This document shows positions 48,113 to 59,769 of a DNA stretch of 64,000 nucleotides, piece after piece. Source of the stretch: Pseudescherichia vulneris NBRC 102420 (GTDB lineage Bacteria; Pseudomonadota; Gammaproteobacteria; Enterobacterales; Enterobacteriaceae); the NCBI RefSeq assembly GCF_000759795.1, contig NZ_BBMZ01000002.1, positions 1-64,000 of the forward strand, written 5' to 3'. The translations under genes and the position numbers were made by a program. Under the pieces are notes generated by a model. The model ran no database searches. It saw nothing but the letters and a program-made list of their open reading frames with translations, and was not told the DNA's origin. Positions within the stretch are counted from its first letter, which is position 1; each line of letters starts with the position of its first letter.

Positions 48113-50740
48113 TTACAGTTTTGCGCTTACCCAGCCTTTGACGCTGGCTAATGCCGCAGGGAGCGCGGCTGCGTCGGTACCGCCAGCCTGCGCCATATCC
48201 GGACGGCCACCGCCTTTGCCACCTACCTGCTGGGCAACCATACCAATCAGCTCCCCTGCCTTCACGCGGTCGGTCACCTCTTTCGAGACCCCCGCAATCA
48301 GAGAAACCTTACCCTCTGCTACCGTGGCAAGAACGATTACCGCGGAACCCAGCTGGTTCTTCAGATCGTCAACCATAGTACGCAGCATCTTCGGCTCGAC
48401 GCCCGCCAGCTCGCTCACCAGCAGCTTCACGCCGTTAATCTCTTCAGCCTTATCAGAGAGGTTTGCGCTCTCCTGCGCCGCCTGCTGCGCTTTCAGCTGC
48501 TGCAGCTCTTTCTCCAGCTGGCGGGTTTTGTCGAGAACGGTGCGCACTTTGTCGCTCAGGTTCTGACTGTCACCCTTCAGCAGCTGGGCAATGTCATGTA
48601 GCTGCTCACTCTGTGCATGGAGGCTGGCAAGCGCATTTTCACCGGTGACGGCTTCGATACGACGAACGCCTGCCGCAGTGCCGGATTCAGACACGATGCG
48701 GAACAGCCCGATATCACCGGTGCGGGAGGCGTGGGTGCCGCCACACAGCTCGGTAGAGAAGTCACCCATGCTCAGCACGCGTACGCGCTCGTCATACTTC
48801 TCGCCAAACAGCGCCATCGCCCCTTTGGCGCGCGCATCTTCCAGATCCATAATCTGGGTTTCGATCGGCAGGTTACGGCGGATCTGAGCGTTAACCAGAT
48901 CTTCCACCGCGCGGATCTCCGCAGGCTTCATTGCTTCAAAGTGGGAGAAGTCAAAGCGCAGCACCTTGTCGTTCACCAGCGAGCCTTTCTGTGCCACGTG
49001 CGTACCCAGCACTTCGCGCAGCGCGGCGTGCATCAGGTGGGTGGCAGAGTGGTTCAGACGGATACGTTCGCGGCGGGCTTCATCCACCTCGGCCTTAACG
49101 CCGTCGCCCACTTTCAGGGAGCCGGATGCCAGCTTGCCCTGGTGACCAATCGCCTGACCATACTTCTGGGTATCGGTCACGGTAAAGGTGAAGCCGTTGC
49201 CTTTCAGCTCGCCCTTGTCGCCGACCTGGCCGCCGGATTCAGCGTAGAACGGCGTCGCGTCAAGAATGACTACCGCCTCCTGCCCTGCGCCAATCGTGTC
49301 GACGGACTGCCCCTCAACAAACAGCGCGGTCACCTTGCTGGTCAGCTCCAGGCTGTCGTAGCCCTTAAATTCGGATGCGCCGTCAACGCGGATCATCGCG
49401 TTGTAGTCTGCGCCAAAGCCGCTGGATTCACGGGCGCGGTTGCGCTGCGCTTCCATCGCGACGTTGAAGCCCTCTTCGTCGACTTTGATATCGCGCTCGC
49501 GACAGACGTCGGCGGTGAGGTCCATTGGGAAGCCGTAGGTGTCATACAGACGGAAGACAGTCTCACCGTCCAGCGTATCGCCAGTCAGCTTCGCCAGCTC
49601 TTCGTCGAGCAGCGCCAGGCCACGCTCCAGCGTGCGGGCAAACTGCTCTTCTTCGGTTTTCAGGATCTGCTCAACCTGCGCCTGCTGGCTCTTCAGCTCT
49701 TCGCCTGCCGCACCCATCACGTCAATCAGCGGGGCGACCAGCTTGTAGAAGAAGGTCTCTTTCGCGCCGAGCATGTTGCCATGACGGACCGCACGACGAA
49801 TGATACGGCGCAGCACGTAGCCACGGCTCTCGTTCGACGGCAGCACGCCATCGGCGAGCAGGAACGCACAGGAGCGGATGTGGTCGGCAATCACGCGTAG
49901 GGATTTGTTGTTCAGATCGGTAGCGCCGGTCACTTTTGCCACGGCGGCGATCAGATCGCGGAACAGGTCAATCTCGTAGTTCGAGTTAACGTGCTGCAGC
50001 ACGGCCGCAATACGCTCCAGGCCCATCCCGGTGTCCACGGACGGCTTCGGCAGCGGCTCCATGGTGCCATCGGCCTGGCGGTTGAACTGCATAAAGACGA
50101 TGTTCCAGATCTCAATGTAGCGATCGCCGTCTTCGTCCGGGCTGCCCGGAGGACCACCGGCGATATGCGCGCCGTGGTCGAAGAAGATCTCGGTACAGGG
50201 ACCGCACGGACCGGTATCGCCCATCTGCCAGAAGTTATCAGACGCGTAGGCACCGCCTTTGTTATCACCAATGCGGATGATACGTTCGCGCGGGATGCCA
50301 ACTTCTTTTTCCCAGATTTCGTAAGCTTCGTCGTCGGTTTCGTAGACGGTTACCCACAGGCGATCTTTCGGCAGGTTGAACCAGTTTTCACCGGTCAGCA
50401 GTTCCCATGCGTACTGGATAGCATCGTGTTTGAAATAGTCGCCAAAGCTGAAGTTACCCAGCATTTCAAAGAAGGTGTGATGGCGCGCGGTGTAACCGAC
50501 GTTTTCCAGATCGTTGTGTTTACCGCCCGCACGCACGCAGCGCTGCGCGGTGGTAGCGCGGGAATAATTACGCTTGTCGAGACCAAGGAAAACATCCTTG
50601 AACTGGTTCATCCCGGCGTTGGTAAACAGCAGAGTTGGATCGTTGTTGGGTACCAGGGAGCTGCTCGCAACAACCTGATGACCTTTACTATGGAAAAAAT
50701 CGAGAAACGCCTGACGGATCTCAGCGGTGCTCTTGCTCAT
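48113..50740 (-). CDS. alaS: Alanyl-tRNA synthetase AlaS
   Basis: An 875-residue synthetase charging tRNA-Ala. Domains: class II catalytic core (about 1-260; motif 2 region [38 protein letters not shown]), tRNA-recognition domain (260-460), editing domain ([16 protein letters not shown] and the CGGTHA zinc/editing motif), and the C-Ala oligomerisation domain ending [11 protein letters not shown]. Length as in E. coli (876). Confidence 0.98.
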   Translation of the reverse strand: MSKSTAEIRQAFLDFFHSKGHQVVASSSLVPNNDPTLLFTNAGMNQFKDVFLGLDKRNYSRATTAQRCVRAGGKHNDLENVGYTARHHTFFEMLGNFSFGDYFKHDAIQYAWELLTGENWFNLPKDRLWVTVYETDDEAYEIWEKEVGIPRERIIRIGDNKGGAYASDNFWQMGDTGPCGPCTEIFFDHGAHIAGGPPGSPDEDGDRYIEIWNIVFMQFNRQADGTMEPLPKPSVDTGMGLERIAAVLQHVNSNYEIDLFRDLIAAVAKVTGATDLNNKSLRVIADHIRSCAFLLADGVLPSNESRGYVLRRIIRRAVRHGNMLGAKETFFYKLVAPLIDVMGAAGEELKSQQAQVEQILKTEEEQFARTLERGLALLDEELAKLTGDTLDGETVFRLYDTYGFPMDLTADVCRERDIKVDEEGFNVAMEAQRNRARESSGFGADYNAMIRVDGASEFKGYDSLELTSKVTALFVEGQSVDTIGAGQEAVVILDATPFYAESGGQVGDKGELKGNGFTFTVTDTQKYGQAIGHQGKLASGSLKVGDGVKAEVDEARRERIRLNHSATHLMHAALREVLGTHVAQKGSLVNDKVLRFDFSHFEAMKPAEIRAVEDLVNAQIRRNLPIETQIMDLEDARAKGAMALFGEKYDERVRVLSMGDFSTELCGGTHASRTGDIGLFRIVSESGTAAGVRRIEAVTGENALASLHAQSEQLHDIAQLLKGDSQNLSDKVRTVLDKTRQLEKELQQLKAQQAAQESANLSDKAEEINGVKLLVSELAGVEPKMLRTMVDDLKNQLGSAVIVLATVAEGKVSLIAGVSKEVTDRVKAGELIGMVAQQVGGKGGGRPDMAQAGGTDAAALPAALASVKGWVSAKL

Positions 50741-50885
50741 AATTATCCTGAAATCAAGCTAACGAAATGTCGCAGCTGGCGTTTCTCCCTGTTACAGGCG
50801 ACGACCAGCTACTGGAAAAAGTGGGAATAAGATAAGTTTTCTTGACTGCGAAGTAAAATCCCGTATGCAGCCAGGCCGTAAAATT

Positions 50886-51371
50886 TCACCAAAGTTCTTT
50901 AATATCCTCCATCAGGAATCCCCGATAGAGTAAAAAACGCTGTACTTTCACCTTCTCAGCAAAGACCGCTGGCAGCGGATCGCCATATTTGCGCTGGGCC
51001 TGCTCGCGGGCAATCTCAATCCAGTCGATGTCGCTTTCGCGCATCGCCTCCTCTGCCGTTTCCCGATCAATTCCCTTCTGGGTCAGCTCCTGGCGGATAC
51101 GCGCCGGGCCATAGCCTTTACGGCTGCGGCTGGCGATAAACTGGCGGGCAAAGCGGGCATCGTCGAGGTAGCGGTTTTCATAGCACCAGTTCACCACGTT
51201 ATTGATATCGTCTTCGGTGGCGTCTACCGGCTCGGGTCCGGTTTTGGTCATCACCGGGGCGGTGAGCTTGCGGCGGAACTCCTGTTCGCTGTGGTCACGC
51301 ATGCCAAGAATACGCATGGCGCGATCGAGCAAACGGGAATAGGCGGAGCGGCGGGGCGAGGTATCTGTCAT
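50886..51371 (-). CDS. recX: Regulatory protein RecX
   Basis: A 161-residue helical inhibitor of RecA filaments. Typical stretches: [30 protein letters not shown] and [28 protein letters not shown]. Located 70 bases after recA, with a terminator between, so it is made only from read-through after SOS induction. Confidence 0.96.
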   Translation of the reverse strand: MTDTSPRRSAYSRLLDRAMRILGMRDHSEQEFRRKLTAPVMTKTGPEPVDATEDDINNVVNWCYENRYLDDARFARQFIASRSRKGYGPARIRQELTQKGIDRETAEEAMRESDIDWIEIAREQAQRKYGDPLPAVFAEKVKVQRFLLYRGFLMEDIKELW

Positions 51372-51397
51372 GGCACACCTGCTGGATAGATAAATAG

Positions 51398-51422
51398 CAA
51401 AAAGGGCTGCATCGGCAGCCCT
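51398..51422 (-). terminator. recA terminator / recX attenuator
   Basis: GGGCTGC (51404-51410) pairs with GCAGCCC (51415-51421), followed on the minus strand by CTTTTTGC. It limits recX expression to a fraction of recA. Confidence 0.85.
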
Positions 51423-51441
51423 TGTTCATTACGTCAGATTA

Positions 51442-52569
<1,128 letters not shown>

Positions 52570-52575
52570 TCATTA

Positions 52576-52595
52576 TACTGTATACGCATACAGTA
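52576..52595 (-). promoter_or_regulatory. LexA (SOS) box of recA
   Basis: TACTGTATACGCATACAGTA is a perfect-core LexA operator (CTGT-N8-ACAG). It begins one base after the stop codon of pncC, so the recA promoter abuts the pncC 3' end. Confidence 0.95.
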
Positions 52596-53093
52596 TCAAG
52601 CTCTTTGTAGAAAATGTTGCCACAGGGTTTGCAGGGCATACGCGGTGGCCTGGCGGCGCACGTTTTCACGGTCACCGGCGAAGCATTCCCGCCGCGTGAT
52701 CCCCTCTCCCGCCGCGCTGGCAAAGCCAAACCACACCGTGCCAACCGGCTTGTTTTCGCTGCCGCCGTCCGGCCCCGCGATGCCGCTAATGGAGACGGCA
52801 TAGGTTGCACGAGCGGCCTTAATGGCACCGATCGCCATCTCCACCACCACAGGCTCGCTCACTGCGCCGTGCTGGGCTAACGTCTCGGGTTTAACGCCGA
52901 TCATCTGCGCCTTGGCTTCATTAGAATAGGTGACAAACCCCCGTTCAAACCAGGCGGAGCTGCCGGCGATATCGGTAATGGCTTTCGCCACCCAGCCGCC
53001 GGTACAGGACTCGGCCGTGGTCACGGTCGCGCCGCGCGCCTTTAACGCCTGCCCGATGCGCTCGCTCAGCTGCATCAATTCACTGTCAGTCAT
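52596..53093 (-). CDS. pncC: Nicotinamide-nucleotide amidohydrolase PncC
   Basis: A 165-residue CinA C-terminal-type enzyme that deamidates NMN to NaMN in the pyridine nucleotide cycle. Characteristic TTAESCTGGWVAKAITDIAGSSAWF (about 21-45) with the catalytic Ser, and SISGIAGPDGGSENKPVGTVWF. Same place before recA as in E. coli (ygaD). Confidence 0.95.
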   Translation of the reverse strand: MTDSELMQLSERIGQALKARGATVTTAESCTGGWVAKAITDIAGSSAWFERGFVTYSNEAKAQMIGVKPETLAQHGAVSEPVVVEMAIGAIKAARATYAVSISGIAGPDGGSENKPVGTVWFGFASAAGEGITRRECFAGDRENVRRQATAYALQTLWQHFLQRA

Positions 53094-53228
53094 AACCGCT
53101 CCGTAAACGGCTGAAATGAGAGAGATAAGATAGCACTTTCTCCCTTAATATGGGGGCGAGGACGGGATTTTACGAGGCCGATTCAGAAAAAAGGCCAGCG
53201 TGCGCTGGCCTTGGATCGCGGGTAAGCG

Positions 53229-54311
53229 CTACTGCACGCGCGCCAGCGACACCGCCTGGCCCAGCTGCCAGACCGCCATCGCATAGTGCGTGCTGGCATT
53301 GTACCGGGTGATGGTGTAGAAGTTCGGCAGACCGTACCAGTATTCGTACCCGGTCCCGACGTCAAGACGCAACAGGCTTACCTGCTGATGGTTGCCCACC
53401 GGCTGCTGAGGCGTCAGGCCAGCGGCCGCCAGCTGCGAGACGCTGTATTTGGTTTTAAAGCCGTTTGCCAGACCCGGTGCCTGACCATTAGCCGGAATGG
53501 CGACCGGATCGCCCTTCACCCAGCCATTGGCTTTAAAGTAGTTCGCCACGCTGCCAATCGCGTCAACCGGATCCCACAGGTTAATGTGTCCGTCGCCGTT
53601 AAAATCGACCGCCAGTTTTTTATAGGATGAGGGCATAAACTGTCCGTAGCCCATCGCCCCGGCAAAGGAGCCTTTCAGCTCCAGCGGATCGTCCTGCTCG
53701 TCACGGGCCATCAGCAGGAAGGTCTCCAGCTCGCTGGAGAAGTATTCGGCGCGGCGCGGGTAGTTAAACGACAGGGTCGCCAGCGCGTCGAGAATGCGCG
53801 TTTTCCCCATCACGCGGCCCCAGCGGGTCTCAACCCCGATAATGCCCACGATAATCTCCGGCGGCACGCCGTAGACCTGCCATGCACGGTTGAGGGCGTC
53901 TTCATACTGGTTCCAGAACGCAACACCGTTCTGCACGTTATCCGGAGTAATAAACTGCTTCTTGTAGCGCAGCCATGCGCCGTTCGGGCCGACTGGGGCT
54001 GGGCCAGTAGGTGCCTGGCGATCCATCAGGCGCAGGACGTAATCAAGACGCTTCGCCTGGGATAAAATTTCACGCAGCTGCTGGGGATCGAAACCATGCT
54101 TGCTGACCATTTTATTAATGAACTGCTCTGCCGCCGGGTTATTGGCAAAGTCACCGCCTGACATAATGACATCATGCTGCGGCTGAAGCAGGAAACCGCC
54201 GGATGGCGTACCGGTGGTAGCCGGAGGCGCTTCAGGCGTTTTGGGTTTGCTGCTGCAGGCAGAGAGCAAAACAAGCGCGGGAAGAAGAGTGATATAACGA
54301 CGCTTAAACAT
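53229..54311 (-). CDS. mltB: Membrane-bound lytic murein transglycosylase B
   Basis: A 360-residue outer-membrane lipoprotein that cleaves peptidoglycan to 1,6-anhydro-muropeptides. Lipobox LSAC with Cys19 after a basic signal. The catalytic Glu lies in IIGVETRWGRVMGKTRILDALATLSFNYPRRAEYF; GAMGYGQFMPSSY and DFNGDGHINLWDP are conserved substrate- and calcium-site motifs. Confidence 0.97.
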   Translation of the reverse strand: MFKRRYITLLPALVLLSACSSKPKTPEAPPATTGTPSGGFLLQPQHDVIMSGGDFANNPAAEQFINKMVSKHGFDPQQLREILSQAKRLDYVLRLMDRQAPTGPAPVGPNGAWLRYKKQFITPDNVQNGVAFWNQYEDALNRAWQVYGVPPEIIVGIIGVETRWGRVMGKTRILDALATLSFNYPRRAEYFSSELETFLLMARDEQDDPLELKGSFAGAMGYGQFMPSSYKKLAVDFNGDGHINLWDPVDAIGSVANYFKANGWVKGDPVAIPANGQAPGLANGFKTKYSVSQLAAAGLTPQQPVGNHQQVSLLRLDVGTGYEYWYGLPNFYTITRYNASTHYAMAVWQLGQAVSLARVQ

Positions 54312-54397
54312 GGGTTGTCCCTAATACAAAATCGACCTGAGAGAATCATGGTAAATCATCTGGCTGGCCTTTCAAGCCCAGCCGCTTCGCCAGAACC

Positions 54398-54479
54398 GTA
54401 GGCCGGGCAAACGCAGTGCCGCCCGGCGTTGTCGCATCAGCACGGTAACGCCCGGTGGCGCTCCGCTTACCGTGCCTAC
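54398..54479. repeat. REP pair (BIME) between mltB and norR
   Basis: Two REP palindromes in opposite orientation: GTAGGCCGGGCAAACGCAG (from 54398 to 54427) and GCCCGGTGGCGCTCCGCTTA (54450-54479). In E. coli the sorbitol operon lies between mltB and norR; here only this element remains. Confidence 0.85.
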
Positions 54480-55993
54480 GACGCTTTCAAGCCCAGCCGC
54501 TTCGCCAGCCGGTGCAGGTTGGCGACGTCCATCTCCAGCGCCCTGGCACAGGCGGCCCAGCTCTGGTTATGCTGCGCCAGCGTCTGGCGGATAGTCTGGC
54601 GCTGAAAATCCTCCGTCGCCTCGCGCAGGTTCCTGCCCGGCACGGAGGGCGCGGCGTCCGCTATCTGCGGCAGAGGCGCGTCGGCAAAGGCAAAGTGCTG
54701 CGCCTCCAGCGTGACCTCATCCCCTGCCCGTGCGGCACGCGCCAGCACCACGGCACGATGGATGGCGTGCTCCAGCTCGCGCACGTTGCCCGGCCAGCCA
54801 TACTGTAGCAGCTGCGAACGCGCTCCGCTGCTTAATAGCACCTGCGCGAGGCCAAAGCGCTGCCGACACTGCTCGCAGAAGTAGCCTGCCAGCAGTACGA
54901 CATCCTCACCACGCTCGCGCAGCGGCGGCACCGCCAGCGGAAAGACGCTCAGGCGATGGAACAGATCGGCGCGAAAGCGTCCGGCCAGCACCTCCTCCCG
55001 CAGATCGCGGTTGGTGGCCGCCAGCACCCGGACGTCAACCCGCAGGCTACGATCGTCCCCGACGCGCTGAATGTCCCCGTACTGCAATACGCGCAGTAGC
55101 TTAGCCTGCAGCGCCAGCGACAGCTCGCCAATTTCATCAAGGAACAGCGTGCCGTTATCGGCCATCTCAAACTTGCCGCTGCGGTTGCTGATTGCCCCGG
55201 TAAACGCCCCTTTGACGTGACCAAACAGCTCGCTCTCCGCCACGCTCTCCGGTAGCGCCGCGCAGTTAAGATAGACCAGCGGCTGGTCTGCACGCGGAGA
55301 GCCTTCATGAATGGCTTTCGCCACCAGCTCTTTGCCGGTGCCCGTCTCGCCGCTAATCAGCACGTTCAAATCCGAGGCGGCAACAATGTCGATCTCCTTT
55401 TTCAGCTGCGTCATGCCCGGCGACAGGCCGATCATCCGGGTAGCGGTCACCGGCTCGAAGATCGCGGGCGCGCCCGGGAGCATATTCTGGCTCTCCAGCT
55501 GCTCAATCAGCAGGGCGTTATTGAGCGCCCCTGCCGCCAGAGCGGCAATCAGCCGCAGCTCCTCATCGCTGAAGTTATCGAAGCGATCCGGCGACATGCC
55601 GTCGAGCGTAAGGGCGCCAATCAGGTGCTGCCCAGCAAATAGCGGCAGGCCGATGCAGGCGTGCACTTTCAGCGCCTCCTGGCCCGGAATGAGCCCGTCA
55701 TAGGGATCGGGCAGATCGCTATCGGCCGGGAAACGCACCACGTCCCCTGCCCTGGCGATAGCTTCCAACCGGGGATGTCCCTCCAGGGTAAAGCGTCGCC
55801 CCAGCACGTCCGGCGCGAGGCCGTCGATGGCTAAGGGAATAAACTCCCGCGCGCTGTAGCGCAGCAGCGCCGAGGCGTCGCAGCCTAAGACCTGACGCAG
55901 GGTGGCAATCAGCCGCTGAAAGCGATCCTGATGGCCGATGCCACTTTGTAACTCAATGGCGATCCCCGCTAATACCTCAACTGAAAAACTCAT
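54476..55993 (-). CDS. norR: Nitric oxide-sensing sigma54 activator NorR
   Basis: A 505-residue bacterial enhancer-binding protein. N-terminal GAF domain (about 20-170, non-haem iron NO sensor), AAA+ domain with Walker A GETGTGKE, the sigma54-contact GAFTGA loop and Walker [12 protein letters not shown], then a Fis-type helix-turn-helix at the C-terminus ([24 protein letters not shown]). ATG 55993 matches E. coli MSFSV; the frame open to 56068 covers operators. Divergent from norVW. Confidence 0.97.
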   Translation of the reverse strand: MSFSVEVLAGIAIELQSGIGHQDRFQRLIATLRQVLGCDASALLRYSAREFIPLAIDGLAPDVLGRRFTLEGHPRLEAIARAGDVVRFPADSDLPDPYDGLIPGQEALKVHACIGLPLFAGQHLIGALTLDGMSPDRFDNFSDEELRLIAALAAGALNNALLIEQLESQNMLPGAPAIFEPVTATRMIGLSPGMTQLKKEIDIVAASDLNVLISGETGTGKELVAKAIHEGSPRADQPLVYLNCAALPESVAESELFGHVKGAFTGAISNRSGKFEMADNGTLFLDEIGELSLALQAKLLRVLQYGDIQRVGDDRSLRVDVRVLAATNRDLREEVLAGRFRADLFHRLSVFPLAVPPLRERGEDVVLLAGYFCEQCRQRFGLAQVLLSSGARSQLLQYGWPGNVRELEHAIHRAVVLARAARAGDEVTLEAQHFAFADAPLPQIADAAPSVPGRNLREATEDFQRQTIRQTLAQHNQSWAACARALEMDVANLHRLAKRLGLKAS

Positions 55994-56004
55994 CGTTACC
56001 TCGC

Positions 56005-56062
56005 TGTCATTTTGACAATTCATAGTGTCATATTGACAACAATAATGATAGTCAAAATGACT
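56005..56062. promoter_or_regulatory. Three NorR-binding sites
   Basis: TGTCATTTTGACA (56005-56017), TGTCATATTGACA (56026-56038) and AGTCAAAATGACT (56050-56062) match the GT-N7-AC NorR enhancer, three sites as required for NorR hexamer assembly at norV in E. coli. Confidence 0.92.
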
Positions 56063-56116
56063 ACCCATCTTGAGTGATATTAATTAAAAAACGTTTAATT
56101 TCAATAGCTTAAAAAG

Positions 56117-56132
56117 TTGGCACGCAACTTGA
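56117..56132 (+). promoter_or_regulatory. Sigma54 promoter of norVW
   Basis: TTGGCACGCAACTTGA shows the -24 GG and a -12 element (TTGA instead of TTGC) with the right spacing, 55 bases after the last NorR site. Confidence 0.8.
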
Positions 56133-56182
56133 TATAAGCAAAGCATCTGAGTCAAACATGCTGAATTGAAATTGAGGTTGCT

Positions 56183-57625
56183 ATGTCTATTCTGGTTAAA
56201 AATAACATTCATTGGGTTGGTCAACGTGACTGGGAAGTACGCGATTTCCATGGCACCGAATATAAAACGCTGCGCGGCAGCAGCTATAACAGCTATCTCA
56301 TTCGCGAAGGCAAAAACGTGCTGATCGATACCGTCGATCATAAATTCAGCCGCGAGTTCGTACAGAACCTGCGCAGCGAGATCGACCTTAACGCCATCGA
56401 CTATATCATCATTAACCATGCCGAAGAGGACCACGCGGGTGCGCTGACCGAGCTGATGTCCCACATCCCGAATACGCCGATCTACTGCACCACCAACGCC
56501 ATCGACTCCATCAACGGTCACCATCACCATCCGGAGTGGAACTTCCACACCGTGAAGACCGGTGATACGTTAGATATCGGCAACGGCAAGCAGCTGATCT
56601 TTGTCGAAACGCCGATGCTGCACTGGCCGGACAGCATGATGACCTACATGACCGGCGACGCGGTGCTGTTCAGCAATGACGCCTTCGGCCAGCACTACTG
56701 CGATGAACGCCTGTTCAATGATGAAGTGGATCAGGGCGAGCTGTTTGAGCAGTGCCAGCGCTACTACGCCAACATCCTGACCCCGTTCAGCCGTCTGGTG
56801 ACGCCAAAAATCACCGAGATCCTCGGCTTCAACCTGCCGGTGGATATGATTGCGACCTCTCACGGCGTGGTCTGGCGTGAAAACCCGACCCAAATCGTTG
56901 AGCTGTATCTGAAATGGGCGGCAGACTATCAGGAAGATCGCATCACTATCTTCTACGACACCATGTCCAATAATACCCGCATGATGGCAGACGCCATTGC
57001 CCAGGGGATCAACGAAGTAGATCCCAACGTAGCGGTCAAAATCTTCAACGTGGCGCGCAGCGATAAGAACGAGGTATTAACTAACGTCTTCCGCTCCAAA
57101 GGCGTGCTGGTGGGCACCTCCACCATGAACAACGTGATGATGCCAAAAATTGCCGGTCTGGTAGAAGAGATGACCGGCCTGCGCTTCCGTAATAAACGCG
57201 CCAGCGCCTTTGGCTCCCACGGCTGGAGCGGCGGCGCGGTAGACCGCCTCTCTACCCGTCTTCAGGATGCCGGTTTTGAGATGTCCCTGAGCCTGAAGGC
57301 GAAATGGCGTCCGGATATTGATGCCCTTGAAATTTGCCGCCAGCATGGCCGTGATATCGCACGTCAGTGGGCACTTACTCCGTTACCTGTCGCTGCACCT
57401 GCGGCCGCAACAGCGCCAGAGGCCAGCCCCTGTGCAACTGCCGCCGATCTGGGGCCGAGCATGCAGTGCAGCGTTTGCCAGTGGATCTACGATCCCGCTA
57501 AAGGTGAGCCGATGCAGGAGGTCGCCCCTGGGACGCCATGGTGCGATGTGCCGGACAACTTCCTCTGCCCGGAATGTTCCCTGGGTAAAGACGTCTTTGA
57601 TGAACTGGCTACGGAGGTAAAATGA
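56183..57625 (+). CDS. norV: Anaerobic nitric oxide reductase flavorubredoxin NorV
   Basis: A 480-residue flavodiiron NO reductase that converts NO to N2O. Metallo-beta-lactamase-like diiron domain with HAEEDH (His79, Glu81, Asp83, His84), flavodoxin domain (about 254-395, [13 protein letters not shown]) and a C-terminal rubredoxin (about 423-475, [10 protein letters not shown] and CPEC). ATG 56183 follows TTGAGGTTGCT. Overlaps norW by four bases. Confidence 0.97.
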   Translation: MSILVKNNIHWVGQRDWEVRDFHGTEYKTLRGSSYNSYLIREGKNVLIDTVDHKFSREFVQNLRSEIDLNAIDYIIINHAEEDHAGALTELMSHIPNTPIYCTTNAIDSINGHHHHPEWNFHTVKTGDTLDIGNGKQLIFVETPMLHWPDSMMTYMTGDAVLFSNDAFGQHYCDERLFNDEVDQGELFEQCQRYYANILTPFSRLVTPKITEILGFNLPVDMIATSHGVVWRENPTQIVELYLKWAADYQEDRITIFYDTMSNNTRMMADAIAQGINEVDPNVAVKIFNVARSDKNEVLTNVFRSKGVLVGTSTMNNVMMPKIAGLVEEMTGLRFRNKRASAFGSHGWSGGAVDRLSTRLQDAGFEMSLSLKAKWRPDIDALEICRQHGRDIARQWALTPLPVAAPAAATAPEASPCATAADLGPSMQCSVCQWIYDPAKGEPMQEVAPGTPWCDVPDNFLCPECSLGKDVFDELATEVK

Positions 57626-58782
57626 ACCACGGCATCGTGATTATTGGCTCGGGCTTTGCCGCCCGCCAGCTGGTGAAGAATATCCGTAAGCTTGATGCGA
57701 ACGTGCCGGTGACGCTGATTGCAGCCGACAGTATCGATGAATACAACAAACCGGACTTAAGCCACGTGATCAGCCAGAGCCAGCGTGCAGACGACCTCAC
57801 CCGCCAGACGGCGGGGGAGTTTGCCGAACAGTTTAACCTGCGGCTGTTTCCCTACACCTGGGTGACCGATATTGACGCCGCCGCGCACGTGGTGAAAGCG
57901 GGCGATCGATCCTGGCAGTACGATAAGCTGGTGCTGGCGACGGGCGCATCCGCCTTTGTGCCGCCGGTTGAGGGACGTGAGCTGATGCTTACCCTCAACA
58001 GCCAGCGGGAGTATCGCGCCTGTGAAACCGCGCTTCGCGACGCGCAGCGGGTGATGATTATCGGCAGTGGTCTAATTGGCACCGAGCTGGCGATGGATTT
58101 TTGCCGCGCCGGAAAAGAGGTTACCCTCATCGACCGGGCAGCCAGCATTCTGCCGACGCTGATGCCACCAGAAGTAAGCAGTCGCTTACAGCATCGCCTG
58201 ACCAATATGGGCGTGCAGCTGCTGTTGAAATCGCAGCTGCAGCGGCTGGAGGAAACCGCTGACGGTATCCGCGTTCAGCTGGATCGCAGCCGCAGCGTTG
58301 AAGTAGATGCGGTGGTGGCTGCCACCGGCCTGCGGGCGGAAACCGCCCTGGCGCAGCGCGCCGGAGCAGAAACGCATCGCGGAGTGAAGGTCGACAGCTA
58401 CCTGCAAACCACGCAGCCGGATATCTATGCGCTTGGCGACTGTGCGGAGATCAACGACAACGTCCTGCCGTTCCTCCAGCCGATTCAGCTTAGCGCCATG
58501 TACCTGGCGAAAAACCTGCTCGGTGCCAGCGTTCCACTTAAGCTGCCCGCGATGCTGGTAAAGATCAAAACCCCTGAGCTGCCCTTACAGCTGGCGGGCG
58601 ACTCCGGACGACGCGATCTGCGCTGGCAGATGGAAACCAGCGCTGCGGGGATGGTCGCTCAGGGGTTTGATGAAGGCGGTCAGCTCTGCGCCTTTGCGAT
58701 TAGCGAGGATCGCATGAAAGAGGCGTTTACTCTGCTGAAGCAGCTCCCGCCAGCGAGTCATAGCCCCGTATCCGGTAGTTAA
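57622..58782 (+). CDS. norW: NorV NADH reductase NorW
   Basis: A 386-residue FAD/NAD-dependent reductase supplying electrons to the NorV rubredoxin. FAD-binding [14 protein letters not shown] near the N-terminus, NAD-binding [15 protein letters not shown] (about 149-163) and YALGDCAEI (about 271-279). Its last 56 bases overlap the 3' end of the convergent nickel permease gene. Confidence 0.96.
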   Translation: MNHGIVIIGSGFAARQLVKNIRKLDANVPVTLIAADSIDEYNKPDLSHVISQSQRADDLTRQTAGEFAEQFNLRLFPYTWVTDIDAAAHVVKAGDRSWQYDKLVLATGASAFVPPVEGRELMLTLNSQREYRACETALRDAQRVMIIGSGLIGTELAMDFCRAGKEVTLIDRAASILPTLMPPEVSSRLQHRLTNMGVQLLLKSQLQRLEETADGIRVQLDRSRSVEVDAVVAATGLRAETALAQRAGAETHRGVKVDSYLQTTQPDIYALGDCAEINDNVLPFLQPIQLSAMYLAKNLLGASVPLKLPAMLVKIKTPELPLQLAGDSGRRDLRWQMETSAAGMVAQGFDEGGQLCAFAISEDRMKEAFTLLKQLPPASHSPVSGS

Positions 58783-59761
58783 CAATCGAGGCTAGCCAGC
58801 AAAGGATAAAAATCGCCACCACGATAAAACCGGTATCGCCGAGGTTATCGTTCAGCGTGGCGATAGCATCCCATACGCCGCCGCTCAGGGCGAACTTATC
58901 CACCAGCAGCCCCAGCGCTTCCAGCCCGCCGATAAACAGCGCCACCACCACTGACGTACCGGTGATAGTCATGTTGTAGTAGAGCTTGCGCTGGGGTTTA
59001 GCAAAGGCCCAGCCGTAGGCGTTGACCATCAGCAAATTATCCAGCGAATCTACCAGCGCCATGCCGCTGGCAAACAGCGCCGGGAAGACCATAATCGACC
59101 AGATAGAGATGCCGTTAGAGGCGCTGGCAGCAGAGATCCCCAGCACGCCAATCTCCGTTGCGGTATCGAACCCCAGACCAAAGAGAAAGCCCACCAGATA
59201 CATGTGCCAGCTCCTGCCGACCAGGCGAAAGGCGGCGCTAAACAGCCAGTGCATCACCCCACCCGGCGTGGCGCTTTCGGCATCCACCGGCTTACCCTGT
59301 TTCAGGGCCTGGAAGCAGCGCCATACGCCGCGCAAAATCACCAGGTTCACCAGCGCCATTGCCAGCAGAAAGATGGCCGACACCGCCGTACCAATCATGC
59401 CGCCGGTTTCGTGAAACCACGCCATGCGGTGCTGGAACGCCGCCGCCGTGGCGGCAATGGCCACAGAGGCCAGCACGACGATGCTGGAGTGGCCCAGCGA
59501 GAACCAGGCCCCGACGCCAAACGGGCGTTTGCCCTGCTGCATCATTTTACGCGTCACGTTATCGATAGCGGCGATGTGATCCGCATCGACCGCGTGGCGC
59601 AGCCCGTAGCCCCACGCCAGCAGGCTAGCGGCCATTAGCGCCGGACTACTGGCAAAGGCGTGCCACGCCCAGCCCCAGGCCAGCAGGTTAGCCATCGTTA
59701 GCCCCAGCATCAGCAGCGCCGCACGCGGCTCGCTGCGTAAAATTCGCATCAACATCATCAA
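58727..59761 (-). CDS. Nickel/cobalt permease (NiCoT, HoxN/NixA family)
   Basis: A 344-residue secondary transporter with about eight membrane helices. NiCoT signatures are [26 protein letters not shown] (helix 2), [10 protein letters not shown] and [13 protein letters not shown]. It imports Ni2+ (possibly Co2+). Read in the same direction as hypF and eight bases after it, so co-transcribed with hydrogenase maturation genes, a sensible coupling since hydrogenases need nickel. E. coli lacks this gene and uses NikABCDE. The 3' end overlaps norW. Confidence 0.92.
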   Translation of the reverse strand: MMMLMRILRSEPRAALLMLGLTMANLLAWGWAWHAFASSPALMAASLLAWGYGLRHAVDADHIAAIDNVTRKMMQQGKRPFGVGAWFSLGHSSIVVLASVAIAATAAAFQHRMAWFHETGGMIGTAVSAIFLLAMALVNLVILRGVWRCFQALKQGKPVDAESATPGGVMHWLFSAAFRLVGRSWHMYLVGFLFGLGFDTATEIGVLGISAASASNGISIWSIMVFPALFASGMALVDSLDNLLMVNAYGWAFAKPQRKLYYNMTITGTSVVVALFIGGLEALGLLVDKFALSGGVWDAIATLNDNLGDTGFIVVAIFILCWLASIVNYRIRGYDSLAGAASAE

Positions 59762-59769
59762 TTCCTTAG

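Noticed and set aside
48617-49900. 427-codon plus-strand frame
   Set aside because: Antisense to alaS, which is certain by homology.
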